A DNA stretch of 64,000 bases, from positions 13,027 through 77,026 of the forward strand of contig CAWBNK010000026.1 of the NCBI GenBank assembly GCA_963790065.1, in the 5' to 3' direction. A program made the translations under genes and the position numbers. The stretch comes from Palsa-504 sp963790065 (GTDB lineage: Bacteria; Actinomycetota; Actinomycetes; Streptosporangiales; Streptosporangiaceae). The notes beneath the pieces were generated by a model. That model saw nothing but the letters and a program-made list of their open reading frames with translations. It was not told the DNA's origin and did no database searches. Shown in pieces: positions 1 through 8,405 of the stretch; position 1 is the first letter of the stretch, and every line of letters begins with the position of its first letter.

Positions 1-2
1 CG

Positions 3-647
3 GCGGCGGCGAGCCCGCGGCAGCGTGCGCTGGCGGCGGGGTTCGCGGCGAGCGCTCATTCCGCTGAGCAGCTTGCGCTGGTGCGTTTGTGGCTGGACGG
101 CGGGTCGCGGCCGGATGGCCTGGCGGTCGACGGTGACCTGCGCGGGAGCCTGCTGCGGACGCTGGCGGCCCGCGGGCTCGCCGCCGACGACGACCTGGAT
201 GCCCTGGTCGCCGCGGACCCGGTTGCCGGGGAGCAGAACCGGGCCACCTGCCGTGCCCTGCGGCCGGACGCCGCGGCCAAACAGCAGGCCTGGGCAGCGG
301 CGCTGGCGGACGGCCAGGACTGGCGGATGGCGCTGGCGTCCGCCTGCGGGATCTGGGTGCCTGGCCAGGAAGAGCTGCTGGGCCGGTCGTGGCTGGCCGA
401 GTACCGCGACCGGTACTTTACCGAGGCCCTGCCCGCGCTCGACCGCCGGGAGGTGAACGTGATGCGGTACCTGGCGCGGGCGCTTTACCCGGCCACGCTC
501 GCCGAGCCGGCGACGCTGACGGCGACCGCGGCCGCGCTGGAGCGCGGCCACCCGCTCAGCCACGGGCTGCGGCTGGTGCTGCTCGAGCAGGCGGCCATCC
601 TGCGTTCGGTGCTGGCGGCGCGATCGGTTGCGCCGCGGTGGCGCTGA
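3..647 (+). CDS. pepN: Aminopeptidase N, C-terminal part (5' end outside window)
   Basis: The open frame enters from the left edge and runs to TGA at 645-647, so only the last ~214 residues are present. They look like the helical ERAP1-type C-terminal domain of M1-family zinc aminopeptidase N. Helical repeats rich in Ala/Leu are visible, with phrases such as AALADGQDWRMALASA and YRDRYFTEALPAL that recur in actinobacterial PepN. The zinc motif (HEXXH) would lie upstream and is not seen. The family removes N-terminal residues from peptides in the cytoplasm. It converges on the DUF2237 gene with a 1-bp gap. The fragment is short, so the family call rests on the C-terminal pattern only. Confidence 0.75.
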   Translation, partial: AAASPRQRALAAGFAASAHSAEQLALVRLWLDGGSRPDGLAVDGDLRGSLLRTLAARGLAADDDLDALVAADPVAGEQNRATCRALRPDAAAKQQAWAAALADGQDWRMALASACGIWVPGQEELLGRSWLAEYRDRYFTEALPALDRREVNVMRYLARALYPATLAEPATLTATAAALERGHPLSHGLRLVLLEQAAILRSVLAARSVAPRWR

Positions 648-648
648 G

Positions 649-1041
649 CTATTCCTCGAGGGCGCCGGCGTCGGCGGGGACGTCGACGGAGTAGGGCTTG
701 AGGATCTCCAGCGGGACGATCTCGAGCGCGCGCTGATGGGTCGAGGCCAGCACCACCGGGGCGGCGGCACCGTCCCGGTGCGCCTGCAGCCAGTTGGCCG
801 CGGTCACGCACCACCGGTCCCCCGGCACCAGCCCGGGGAACCTGAACTGGGGCATCGGCGTGGACAGGTCATTGCCGATCTGGCGCTGATGCTCGAGGAA
901 TTCGGTGGTCACCACCGCGCAGATGGTGTGGCTGCCCAGGTCCTCGGGGCCGGTCGTGCAGCATCCGTCCCGGTAGAAGCCGGTAAGCGGATCGGTTCCA
1001 CACGGCTCAAGCTCGCCGCCGAGCACATTACGGTCACCCAT
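649..1041 (-). CDS. DUF2237 family protein
   Basis: 130-residue soluble protein. It has the DUF2237 signature: the N-terminal NVLGGELEPC, then GFYRDGCC, then the Cys-containing HTICAVVTTEFL, and the C-terminal RFPGLVPGDRWCVTAANW. The frame stays open upstream to 1203, but ATG at 1041 matches the family N-terminus (MGDRNVLGG) and excludes about 54 non-conserved residues. The biochemical role of DUF2237 is unknown; conserved Cys and Asp residues hint at metal or substrate binding. It is convergent with pepN and divergent from the Rieske gene; the space between holds short repeats and an operator. Confidence 0.8.
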   Translation of the reverse strand: MGDRNVLGGELEPCGTDPLTGFYRDGCCTTGPEDLGSHTICAVVTTEFLEHQRQIGNDLSTPMPQFRFPGLVPGDRWCVTAANWLQAHRDGAAAPVVLASTHQRALEIVPLEILKPYSVDVPADAGALEE

Positions 1042-1110
1042 GCATGCAGTATCCGTACCGCGCCCGTCGGTCCGCAAGCTCGCCCGGCTCTGGAGGCCGC
1101 TGATTAGAGT

Positions 1111-1162
1111 CCGTCTGGACAGCGTTGTCTGACCGGGCCGTCTGACCGGGCCGTCTGGACAG
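1111..1162. repeat. Short tandem and dispersed repeats upstream of the operator
   Basis: A 13-bp unit TCTGACCGGGCCG occurs twice in tandem (1128-1140 and 1141-1153). The 12-mer CCGTCTGGACAG occurs at 1111-1122 and again at 1151-1162, 40 bp apart. A one-base variant (CCGTCTGGACTG) is found at 6003-6014, upstream of the small gene at 6035. This could be a regulator binding cluster or slipped-strand repeats. Confidence 0.5.
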
Positions 1163-1180
1163 GCGCGAGCGGGCCGCTTA

Positions 1181-1206
1181 GTCTTGACTGTATGGTCAGT
1201 CAAGAC
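1181..1206. promoter_or_regulatory. GACTG-N6-CAGTC operator (site 1), perfect 10-bp arms
   Basis: GTCTTGACTG, a 6-bp spacer TATGGT, then CAGTCAAGAC: a perfect inverted repeat with 10-bp arms. The core GACTG-N6-CAGTC is shared with the sites at 4236, 32769 and 56404. This copy covers the first ATG of the Rieske gene (1192). Either the transcript is leaderless and repression is steric, or translation starts later. Inferred target of the BetI-like TetR encoded at 32866. Confidence 0.75.
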
Positions 1207-2427
1207 TTGAGGTCCCGTCGTGCTCCAGTTCCGGGTGATGTCCCTGCTTCAGGTGGTGTCCCAGCTCCGCTTGATCGCGGTGAGCTAGAGCTGGCCCTGC
1301 GGCCGTTCGGGGAAAGCCGGATGCTGCCGCGGGCGGCGTACGTCGACCCCGCGGTGTTCGACTGGGAGCAGCGGCACTTCTTGGGCGGCGGGTGGATGTG
1401 CGTGGCGCGCAGCGACCAGTTGCCCGAGCCGGGCGACCAGCGCGCCGAGGCCACCGGCGAGGGCGGCGTGCTGCTGGTCCGCGGCGAGGACGGCGAGCTG
1501 CGGGCGTTCGCGAACAGCTGCCGCCATCGCGGTCATGAGCTGCTGCCGTGCGGTCAGGGCGCCCAGGGGAAGGCGATCATCTGCCCGTACCACGCCTGGA
1601 CGTACTCGCTGAGCGGCGAGCTCCGGGGCGCCGCGGGCTTCAGGAACCGGCGCGACTTCGACTTCGGCGAGTGGGGCCTGGCCCCGCTGCCGGTGACCGA
1701 GTGGCACGGGCTGGTGTTCGTGGACGGTTCGGGTGGCCAGGTCTCCGGGTCAGGCTCGCTGGAGGAGGCCCTGGCCAAGCTGGACGAACTGGTCGCGCCG
1801 TACGAGCCGGAGCGCCTGGTGACCGCCGGGCGGCACCGCTACGACGCCGCGGCGAACTGGAAGACCCTGACCGAGAACTACCACGAGTGCTACCACTGCC
1901 CGTCCATCCACCCCGAACTGTGCCGGGTCAGCCCGCCCAAGAGCGGCGAGAACTACGCCTCCGACGGCGCCTGGATCGGCGGCTGGATGGACCTGCGCGA
2001 CGGCGTGGCGACGATGTCCCTGGACGGCAGCAGCGGCGGCGTGCCGCTCCGCGGCCTCGACGCGCAGGGCCTGCGGACCGTCATCTACGTCAACATCTTC
2101 CCGAACGTCCTGCTCAGCCTGCACCCGGACTACGTGATGACGCACCGGCTGATCCCGGTCGCCGCCAACCGGACCACGATCGAGTGCACCTGGGCGTTCG
2201 CGCCCGAGGCCGTCGCCCAGCCGGACTTCGACCCGGGCTACGCGGTGGAGTTCTGGGACATCACCAACCAGCAGGACTGGTCCGCGTGCGAGTCCGTGCA
2301 GCGGGGGCTGGCCTCGCCGCATGCCTCCCCCGGGCCGCTGTCGCCCGCCGAGGACGCGGTGTACGCGTTCGTCACCACCATTGCCCGGGGCTACCTGGGC
2401 CAGTCCGTCTGGAGCCCGGTACCGTAG
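1192..2427 (+). CDS. Rieske [2Fe-2S] oxygenase, large (alpha) subunit, GbcA-like
   Basis: 411 residues. The Rieske centre is C110-x-H112 and C131-x2-H134 (CPYHAW). The mononuclear iron motif NYHECYH-x4-H supplies H235 and H240, and a Trp-Asp at about residue 353 (WDI) probably completes the 2-His-1-carboxylate triad. Size and the NYHECYHCPSIHP motif fit the group that includes glycine-betaine and other quaternary-amine N-demethylases. Many aromatic-ring oxygenases share these motifs, so the substrate is not fixed. No ferredoxin or reductase gene is adjacent, so electrons must come from elsewhere. The first ATG sits inside operator site 1 and has no Shine-Dalgarno; TTG at 1207 is an alternative start. 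The glutathione peroxidase gene follows after 5 bp. Confidence 0.85.
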   Translation: MVSQDLRSRRAPVPGDVPASGGVPAPLDRGELELALRPFGESRMLPRAAYVDPAVFDWEQRHFLGGGWMCVARSDQLPEPGDQRAEATGEGGVLLVRGEDGELRAFANSCRHRGHELLPCGQGAQGKAIICPYHAWTYSLSGELRGAAGFRNRRDFDFGEWGLAPLPVTEWHGLVFVDGSGGQVSGSGSLEEALAKLDELVAPYEPERLVTAGRHRYDAAANWKTLTENYHECYHCPSIHPELCRVSPPKSGENYASDGAWIGGWMDLRDGVATMSLDGSSGGVPLRGLDAQGLRTVIYVNIFPNVLLSLHPDYVMTHRLIPVAANRTTIECTWAFAPEAVAQPDFDPGYAVEFWDITNQQDWSACESVQRGLASPHASPGPLSPAEDAVYAFVTTIARGYLGQSVWSPVP

Positions 2428-2432
2428 GCAGC

Positions 2433-2956
<524 letters not shown>

Positions 2957-2975
<19 letters not shown>

Positions 2976-3009
2976 GGACAAATGCTGTTCCGAACTGCTC
3001 ACGATCATG
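2957..3009. terminator. Large inverted repeat, probable bidirectional terminator / dispersed element
   Basis: CATGATCGTGAGTAGTT (2957-2973) pairs with AACTGCTCACGATCATG (2993-3009): 17-bp arms, one mismatch, 19-nt loop. It sits between two convergent genes and could end both transcripts, although no U-tract follows. The same arm recurs at 28898-28914 (AACTGTTCACGATCATG), inside the 3' end of the acyl-CoA synthetase gene. A shorter relative lies at 7360-7387. Confidence 0.55.
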
Positions 3010-3022
3010 GTTCTGACTGGGG

Positions 3023-4191
3023 TCAGGCGAGGGTGGCGGGGTTGCGCTTGGTCATCTGGCGGGCGATGATCATGCGCTGGATCTCGCTGGTGCCTTCCCA
3101 GATCCGCTCGACGCGCAGCTCGCGGAAGAAGCGCTCGGCCACGTTCTCCCGCATGTAGCCACGGCCGCCGAACACCTGGACGGCGCGGTCGGCGACGCGG
3201 CCCGCCATCTCCGAGCAGTAGAGCTTGGCCATCGAGCACTGCGCGTGGGACACCTTCACGTCGGCGCCGCGGTCGATGGCGCGGGCCGTCTCGTAGGTCA
3301 TCGCCCGGGCCGCGAACAGCTCGGTGAGGCTGTCCGCCAGCATCCCGGCCACGAGCCCGCGCTCGCTGATCGGCTGGCCGCCGACCCGGCGCGCGGCTGC
3401 GAACGCGGTCATCTCCTCGGTGAGCCGGCCGGCCGCGCCGAGGCAGCGGGCGGCCACCATCAGCCGCTCGAACCTGAACCACTCGTACGCGAAGGCCATC
3501 CCGTCGCCCTCCGCGCCGACCAGGTTGGCCGCCGGGACGCGGACGTCGGTGAACGCGACGATCGGATGGTGGTGGCTGATCGTGTGCGAGTAGGCCGGCG
3601 TCCTGACCACCTGGACCCCCGGGCTCGGCAGGTCCACCAGGAACATCGCGTGCTCGCCGTGGTGCGGCCCGCCCGTCAGCCGGGCCTGGAAGAAGGCGAA
3701 GTCGGCCGTGTTGAACGAGGTGACGTGCCACTTGACGCCGTTGAGCACGTATTCGTCGCCAGCTGCCTGCGCGGTCGCCTCGATCGCGTCGACGTCGGAA
3801 CCCGCGTTCTCCTCGGTGATCGCGTAGCACTCCTCGCGCTGGCCGGCGATCGCGGGCCTGACGTACCTGTCGATCTGGTCGGCGGGTGGCCACGACGGGC
3901 AGCCAGGACGGCGGCGTAGCCGCCACCCAGCCCAGCGCGTTGGTGACCCGGCCCATCTGCTCCTGGACGAGCACCTGCTGCAGCGTGGTGCAGCCGCCAC
4001 CGCCGAGTTCAGCGCGGCATGTTCGTTGCGTACAGACCGAGCTCGCGGGCGCGCTTGGCGTGCGCGGCGGTCACGTCGGCGGGTAGCTCCCCGCCGGACC
4101 GTTCGGCCGCTTCCTCGAACGGGATCAGCTCGTCCGCGAACCCGCAGGCCCGCGCCTGGATCTGGCGATCTTCTTCCGACAACCCGTACAT
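3023..4191 (-). CDS. Acyl-CoA dehydrogenase (two frameshifts)
   Basis: The protein is spread over three frames. It starts at ATG 4191 with MYGLSEEDRQIQARACGFAD, with GGAGG 9 bp upstream. It shifts near 4012 (a one-base insertion turns NMPAELGGGG into NMPR-stop) and again near 3885 (after PSWLPVVAT), then runs clean to TGA at 3023. The rest carries family hallmarks: CYAITEENAGSD flavin/substrate motif, VKWHVTS, and the C-terminal QVFGGRGYMRE and RIWEGTSEIQR helix. The family oxidises acyl-CoA thioesters to enoyl-CoA with FAD. It is divergent from the FAD amine oxidase, with operator site 2 between them. The shifts may be real decay or assembly indels. Confidence 0.8.
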
Positions 4192-4235
4192 CCGGCGGTA
4201 CCTCCAGGCGCCAGCCCAGTATCGGCAGCACTATA

Positions 4236-4255
4236 TTGACTGAATGTTCAGTCTA
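4236..4255. promoter_or_regulatory. GACTG-N6-CAGTC operator (site 2)
   Basis: TTGACTGAATGTTCAGTCTA: core GACTG (4238-4242), spacer AATGTT, CAGTC (4249-4253). It lies between the divergent starts of acyl-CoA dehydrogenase (4191) and the FAD oxidoreductase (4278), about 47 and 25 bp from each, so it can control both. Confidence 0.75.
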
Positions 4256-4277
4256 TGCCAGCATCGATCGTGTGCCA

Positions 4278-5460
4278 ATGAGTGATACAGCGGACGCCGT
4301 GGTGGTAGGCGGCGGGACGGTGGGCGCCTGGTGCGCGTACTTCCTGCGTCAGGCCGGGCTGGCGCGGGTCGTCCTGATCGAAAAGGGCTTCCTCGGCCAG
4401 GGCGCGAGCAGCCGGGCCGCCGGCGTGGTCCGGATGCAGGGCGGGACGCCCGAGGCAGTGCGCCTGGGCCAGTGGTCCCGCCAGTTCTACCTGAGCCAGC
4501 GGGACGAGATCGGCACCGACTCGGGGTTCACCGAGCAGGGGTACCTGCTGCCTTGCTTCACCGAGGCGGAGGTCGCGGTGGCGCACGCGCGGATGGAGAT
4601 GCAGTCCGCGCTGGGCGTCCCGGTGCGCTGGCTCGATCCCGGCGAAGTGGACGCGGCCAACCCGACGCTCGCGCCGGGGCAGACGTTCGGCGGCACCTTC
4701 TGCGCCCAGGACGGGTTCATCACGCCGCCGCGCAACGTGGCCGCCTACACGGTGGCGCTGATCCGCAGCGGCGTCGAGGTGCGCGAGCACGTCGCATTCC
4801 GCGGCCTGGCGGCCGGCGACCGGGGCGTCGTGGTCGAGACCAGCCAGGGGCCGATCGACGCGGGGCTGGTGGTGCTCGACCGGCGGGCCGAAGCTCGCCG
4901 CGGTCGGCCGGCTGGCCGGCCTGCGCATCCCGGCCGGCGGGGCCAGGCACCAGGTCGCGGTGACCGAGCGCCACCCGGACCTGGATCCGGCCCGGGTGCC
5001 GATGGTGTTCGACCTGGCCGCGGGGCTTTACTGGCGGCCGGAAGAGGGCGGCCTGCTGTTCGGCATGAGCAACCCGGACGAGCCGCCCGGCGAGAACCGC
5101 GAGGTGGACGAGGAGTACCTGGCCAAGATGCGGGCCCGGCTGGCCGCGCTGGTCCCGGTCACCGCGGGCCTCGGGCTGCGCCGGATCTGGGCCGCGACCA
5201 TCGACTACACGCCGGATCACCTGCCTATCATCGGCCGCGCGCCCGGGCTTGACGGCGTCACGGTGGCCAGCGCGGCCGGGGCCGGCATGATGTGGGGCCC
5301 GGGCGTGGCCCGGGCCGCGGCCGACGTCGCGCTGACCGGCTCCTCCGAGGTGCTCGACGTGTCCCCGCTCGGCCTCGACCGCTTCGACGAGGCCGGCCAC
5401 AGCCGCCTCGCGACCGACCCCATCGCCCTGCCCTTCCCGGAGAGGATCGCCTCATCATGA
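4278..5460 (+). CDS. FAD-dependent amine oxidoreductase, DAO family (one frameshift)
   Basis: Begins MSDTADAVVVGGGTVGAWCA with the Rossmann GxGxxG-type FAD motif and the ASSRAAGVVRMQGG segment typical of the sarcosine oxidase / dimethylglycine dehydrogenase group. The frame breaks near 4880: an extra base after VVL moves the continuing homology (GGPKLAAVGRLAG) into the +1 frame. It then runs through YWRPEEGGLLFGMSNP and the C-terminal YTPDHLPIIGRAPG to TGA 5460. About 393 residues without the indel, normal for the family. Family members oxidise secondary or tertiary amines to imines with release of aldehyde and H2O2. No clear Shine-Dalgarno precedes the ATG. The last base pairs overlap the cupin start (ATGA). 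Confidence 0.8.
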
Positions 5461-5801
5461 TCACCGCTACCCCGTTCCTGGCCGCCGCGGCCGACGCGAA
5501 GCTCGAGGACTGGGGGCCGCTGGAGGAGGCCACCGGCGAGCCGATGCACACCTCCGGCACCACCTTGTGGTCCGGCGAAGGCACCCAGGAGGCCGGGGTC
5601 TGGGAGTGCACGCCCGGGCCGTCCCGGTGGAGCCTGGCGGACAACGAGTTCGTGCACATCCTGTCCGGCCGCATGACGGTCACGCCGGACGGCGGCGAGC
5701 CGACCGAGATCGGGCCGGGCGACACAGCCGTCTTCCCCCGCGGCTGGGCCGGGACGTGGCAGATCCACGAGACGATCCGCAAGCTCTACGTCCTGTTCTA
5801 A
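5457..5801 (+). CDS. Cupin-domain protein (DUF861 / EutQ-like)
   Basis: 114 residues forming a single small cupin barrel: WECTPGPSRWSLADNEFVHI (motif 1 with ring-facing Glu/His) and PGDTAVFPRGWAGTWQIHE (motif 2). This small cupin type (DUF861) often sits next to FAD amine oxidases and aminotransferases in amine catabolic clusters; its reaction is not defined here. The ATG overlaps the stop of the FAD oxidoreductase by 4 bp, so the two are translationally coupled and probably belong to the regulon of operator site 2. Confidence 0.85.
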   Translation: MITATPFLAAAADAKLEDWGPLEEATGEPMHTSGTTLWSGEGTQEAGVWECTPGPSRWSLADNEFVHILSGRMTVTPDGGEPTEIGPGDTAVFPRGWAGTWQIHETIRKLYVLF

Positions 5802-5977
5802 GGCCCCCCAGCTCGAAGCCATCGTCCGGAGCCGGGACATAGACATCGTGTAGTGCTACGTCAGGTGATTGGAAGATTTCACCAAGGTGAACAAGCGTGC
5901 CGGGTGACGACGGATCACCCCTTCGCCGGCGAGAAAGGTAGAGCACCCGGCCTTGCTCTTGAGGATGGTGGCGCCGT

Positions 5978-6014
5978 GTCCGGACAGACATACCAGTCCG
6001 GACCGTCTGGACTG
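5978..6014. promoter_or_regulatory. Cluster of GTCCGGAC-type palindromes
   Basis: GTCCGGAC occurs at 5978-5985 and 5996-6003, and the variant GTCTGGAC at 6005-6012, 20-60 bp upstream of the gene at 6035. Larger dyad: AGTCC, 9-bp spacer, GGACT. It resembles an operator array for an unknown regulator. The rest of 5802-6034 shows nothing I can name. Confidence 0.4.
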
Positions 6015-6034
6015 AGGGATGGCCTATCGACACC

Positions 6035-6274
6035 GTGTTCACCGACGACGACTACCGGTACCAGATCATCCTGCGTGGCGAGTGCGGCCCGCTGGTCGCA
6101 GGCCTATTCGGCGATGTCGCGATCGAGTCCAGCCACGGCCGCACCTGCATCATCGCCGCAGTCCGCGATGACTCCGGGCTCTACGGTCTGCTCGACCGAA
6201 TCCAGGACCTCGCGCTGCACCTGGTCAGTCTCAACGAGCTTGACGGCGCCGAGGGCGCGGACGGCCGAAGGTAG
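6035..6274 (+). CDS. Small conserved actinobacterial protein, function unknown
   Basis: 79 residues from GTG 6035. The pattern YRYQIILRGECGPLVAG, CIIAAVRDDSGLYGLLDRI and LALHLVSLNEL matches a small, widespread actinobacterial family of about 75-90 residues. It looks like an alpha/beta ferredoxin-like fold, possibly an ACT-like or regulatory domain. No catalytic motif is visible. It stands alone between the cupin and the aldo/keto reductase genes, downstream of the palindrome cluster. Confidence 0.6.
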   Translation: MFTDDDYRYQIILRGECGPLVAGLFGDVAIESSHGRTCIIAAVRDDSGLYGLLDRIQDLALHLVSLNELDGAEGADGRR

Positions 6275-6328
6275 CCCCCGCGGGCAGCCGGATCATGCCG
6301 GAGCAGCGCCAGTCGGTAGCCTAGCAGG

Positions 6329-7354
6329 ATGGAACATCGCACGCTAGGAGGCAGTGGCTGCGCGGTATCGAGCCTGTGCCTGGGCACGATGACGTTCGGC
6401 GTCGAGACGGATGAGCAGGGCGCGCACCAGCAGCTCGACCGCTTCATCGAAGCGGGCGGGAACCTGGTGGACACGGCCGACGTGTACGGCGACGGGCGGT
6501 CGGAGGAGATCATCGGCCACTGGTTCGCCCGCCGCCCAGCCGACGTTACCGAGCCGGTGGTGCTGGCCACCAAGGGGCGCTTCGCACGCGATCACGACGA
6601 CTCGCCGAACGGTGCCGGGCTCTCCGCGCGTCACCTGACCCGGGCGCTCGACGCCTCGCTGCGGCGGCTGGGGCTCGAATCGGTTGACCTGTACCAGGTG
6701 CACGCCTACGACCCGCTGACGCCGCTCGAGGAGACGCTGCGCACGCTCGAGGCGTTCATGCGGGCCGGCAAGATCCGCTACTACGGGCTGTCCAACTTCA
6801 CCGGCTGGCAGCTGACCAAGGCGGTGCACCTGGCCCGCGCCCTGAACGTGGCCGAACCGGTGACGCTCCAGCCGCAGTACAGCCTGCTGGCCCGGGAGAT
6901 CGAGTGGGAGATCGTGCCCGCCGTGCTGGACGCCGGCCTGGGCCTGCTGCCGTGGAGCCCGCTCGGCGGAGGCTGGCTGTCCGGCAAGTACCAGCGTGAC
7001 CAGCGCCCGACCGGCGCCACCCGCCTGGGCGACGACCCGAACCGCGGCATGGAGGCCTACGACCGGCGCGGCACGGAGCGCACCTGGAACGTCATCGACG
7101 CGGTGCAGAAGGTGGCCGAGGACCGCGGCGTGTCCATGGCCGAGGTCGCGCTGGCCTGGGTGACCGCCCGGCCCGCCGTCACTTCGACCATCCTCGGCGC
7201 GCGCACGCTCAGCCAGCTCGAGACCAACCTGCGCGCGGCGGACCTGCACCTGACCGCCGCCGAGACCGCCGCGCTCGACGCCGCCAGCGACCCGCACCCG
7301 GTCGACTACCCCTACGGCGAGCTCGGCGTGGAGCAGCGCGGCCGCCGCCTGTAG
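6329..7354 (+). CDS. Aldo/keto reductase
   Basis: 341-residue (beta/alpha)8 barrel, NADPH-dependent carbonyl reductase of the AKR superfamily. Seen in order: N-terminal LGTMTFG, DTADVYGDGRSEE (catalytic Asp and Tyr), VLATKGRF (Lys), DLYQVHAYD (His), LSNFTGWQ, LQPQYSLL and the cofactor loop ILGARTLSQLETN near the C-terminus. Length is normal and the frame is intact. Substrate is not predictable; this subgroup handles sugars, aldehydes and steroid-like ketones. It appears monocistronic; an element related to the 2957 repeat follows the stop. Confidence 0.9.
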   Translation: MEHRTLGGSGCAVSSLCLGTMTFGVETDEQGAHQQLDRFIEAGGNLVDTADVYGDGRSEEIIGHWFARRPADVTEPVVLATKGRFARDHDDSPNGAGLSARHLTRALDASLRRLGLESVDLYQVHAYDPLTPLEETLRTLEAFMRAGKIRYYGLSNFTGWQLTKAVHLARALNVAEPVTLQPQYSLLAREIEWEIVPAVLDAGLGLLPWSPLGGGWLSGKYQRDQRPTGATRLGDDPNRGMEAYDRRGTERTWNVIDAVQKVAEDRGVSMAEVALAWVTARPAVTSTILGARTLSQLETNLRAADLHLTAAETAALDAASDPHPVDYPYGELGVEQRGRRL

Positions 7355-7359
7355 CGCGA

Positions 7360-7387
7360 TTTCATGATCTGACCGGCTGCGATCATT
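7360..7387. repeat. Degenerate copy of the CATGATC element after the aldo/keto reductase
   Basis: TTTCATGATC (7360-7369) is followed within 15 bp by GATCAT. This resembles the arms of the inverted repeat at 2957-3009 and again lies just past a stop codon. Possible terminator or repetitive intergenic element. The remainder of 7388-7617 holds the DeoR promoter region, with a loose dyad AATACGAGA / TCTCGCGGTATT around 7450-7480. Confidence 0.35.
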
Positions 7388-7617
7388 CCTGGGTAGGAGC
7401 ACCGCCGGGTGGCTCAGCATGTCCTGGCAGCTCGATCTCTTCAAGACGCGAAATACGAGAGCGACTGTTCTCGCGGTATTGTGTTCGTCTGGTCGTTGAC
7501 TTTGGCGCTGGTGCCCATTCATCGCTCCCCCGGCAGTCCCCCTTCCCGCATCGCGGGGATTGACAGCTGACACAGGACTGCATCAAGATCGGTAAACAAC
7601 GGTCATAAGGGAGCCGT

Positions 7618-8391
7618 ATGCTGCCCACTCAGCGCCGCCAGGCCATCCTCGCCGAGGTCCGCCAGGCCAGGGCGGTCTCCGCGGAGGACCTCGCGCGGAG
7701 GTACGGCGTGTCGCTGGAGACGATCCGCCGCGACCTGCGCGGACTGCGGGACAGGGGGCTGCTCGAGCGCGTCTACGGCGGCGCGCTGTCGGTCCGGTCC
7801 ACCGAGGGTGACTTCGCCACCCGGAGCACCCTGCACGCCGCGTGCAAGCAGGCCATCGCCCAGCTGGCCGCGACGCTGGTCGAGCCCGAGGACACCCTCG
7901 TCATCGACATCGGCACCACCGCGCTCGAGGTGGCCCGGGCGCTGCCCGAATCCTTCCGCGGCCGGGTGCTGACGAACTCGGTGCCCGCCGCGATGGCGCT
8001 CGCCGACCGGGAGGAGATCGAGCTGCTGCTGTGCGGCGGGCAGGTGCGGCATGGCGACGCGGCCTGCTTCGGCGCGCAGGCGGAGGCCTTCTTCGCCGAC
8101 TTCTACGCCGACAAGGCGTTCCTCGGCTCCGGGGGCGTGCACGCCCAGGCCGGGCTGACCGACTACCACCCGCCCGAGGTGACCACCCGGCGCACGATCA
8201 TCGCGCACGCGGCCGCCTCCTACGTCCTGGCCGACTCGAGCAAGCTCGGCGCGATCGCCGTGCACCGGGTCTGCCCGCTGAGCCGCGTCACCGCGGTCCT
8301 CACCGACCACCAAGCCAGTGCCGAGGCCACCGACGCCCTCGTCAGTGCAGGCTGCACCGTGCTCTGCCCCCCACTGGGCCCCCCGCCTTAG
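7618..8391 (+). CDS. DeoR-family transcriptional regulator (GlpR-like)
   Basis: 257 residues. The N-terminal DeoR helix-turn-helix spans about residues 1-57 (LPTQRRQAILAEV, SLETIRRDL, LLERVYGGA). The C-terminal DeoRC sensor domain is of the isomerase-like fold that binds phosphorylated sugars, with VIDIGTTALEVAR, the LCGGQVR turn and VLADSSKLG. Typical length and intact. SD AGGGAG lies 5 bp before the ATG. It heads an operon with the permease, kinase and two FAD enzymes, 14 bp before the permease. It most likely represses that operon and senses a phosphorylated intermediate made by the kinase; this is inferred from family and position. Confidence 0.9.
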   Translation: MLPTQRRQAILAEVRQARAVSAEDLARRYGVSLETIRRDLRGLRDRGLLERVYGGALSVRSTEGDFATRSTLHAACKQAIAQLAATLVEPEDTLVIDIGTTALEVARALPESFRGRVLTNSVPAAMALADREEIELLLCGGQVRHGDAACFGAQAEAFFADFYADKAFLGSGGVHAQAGLTDYHPPEVTTRRTIIAHAAASYVLADSSKLGAIAVHRVCPLSRVTAVLTDHQASAEATDALVSAGCTVLCPPLGPPP

Positions 8392-8405
8392 CTGTCAAGG
8401 AAGTG

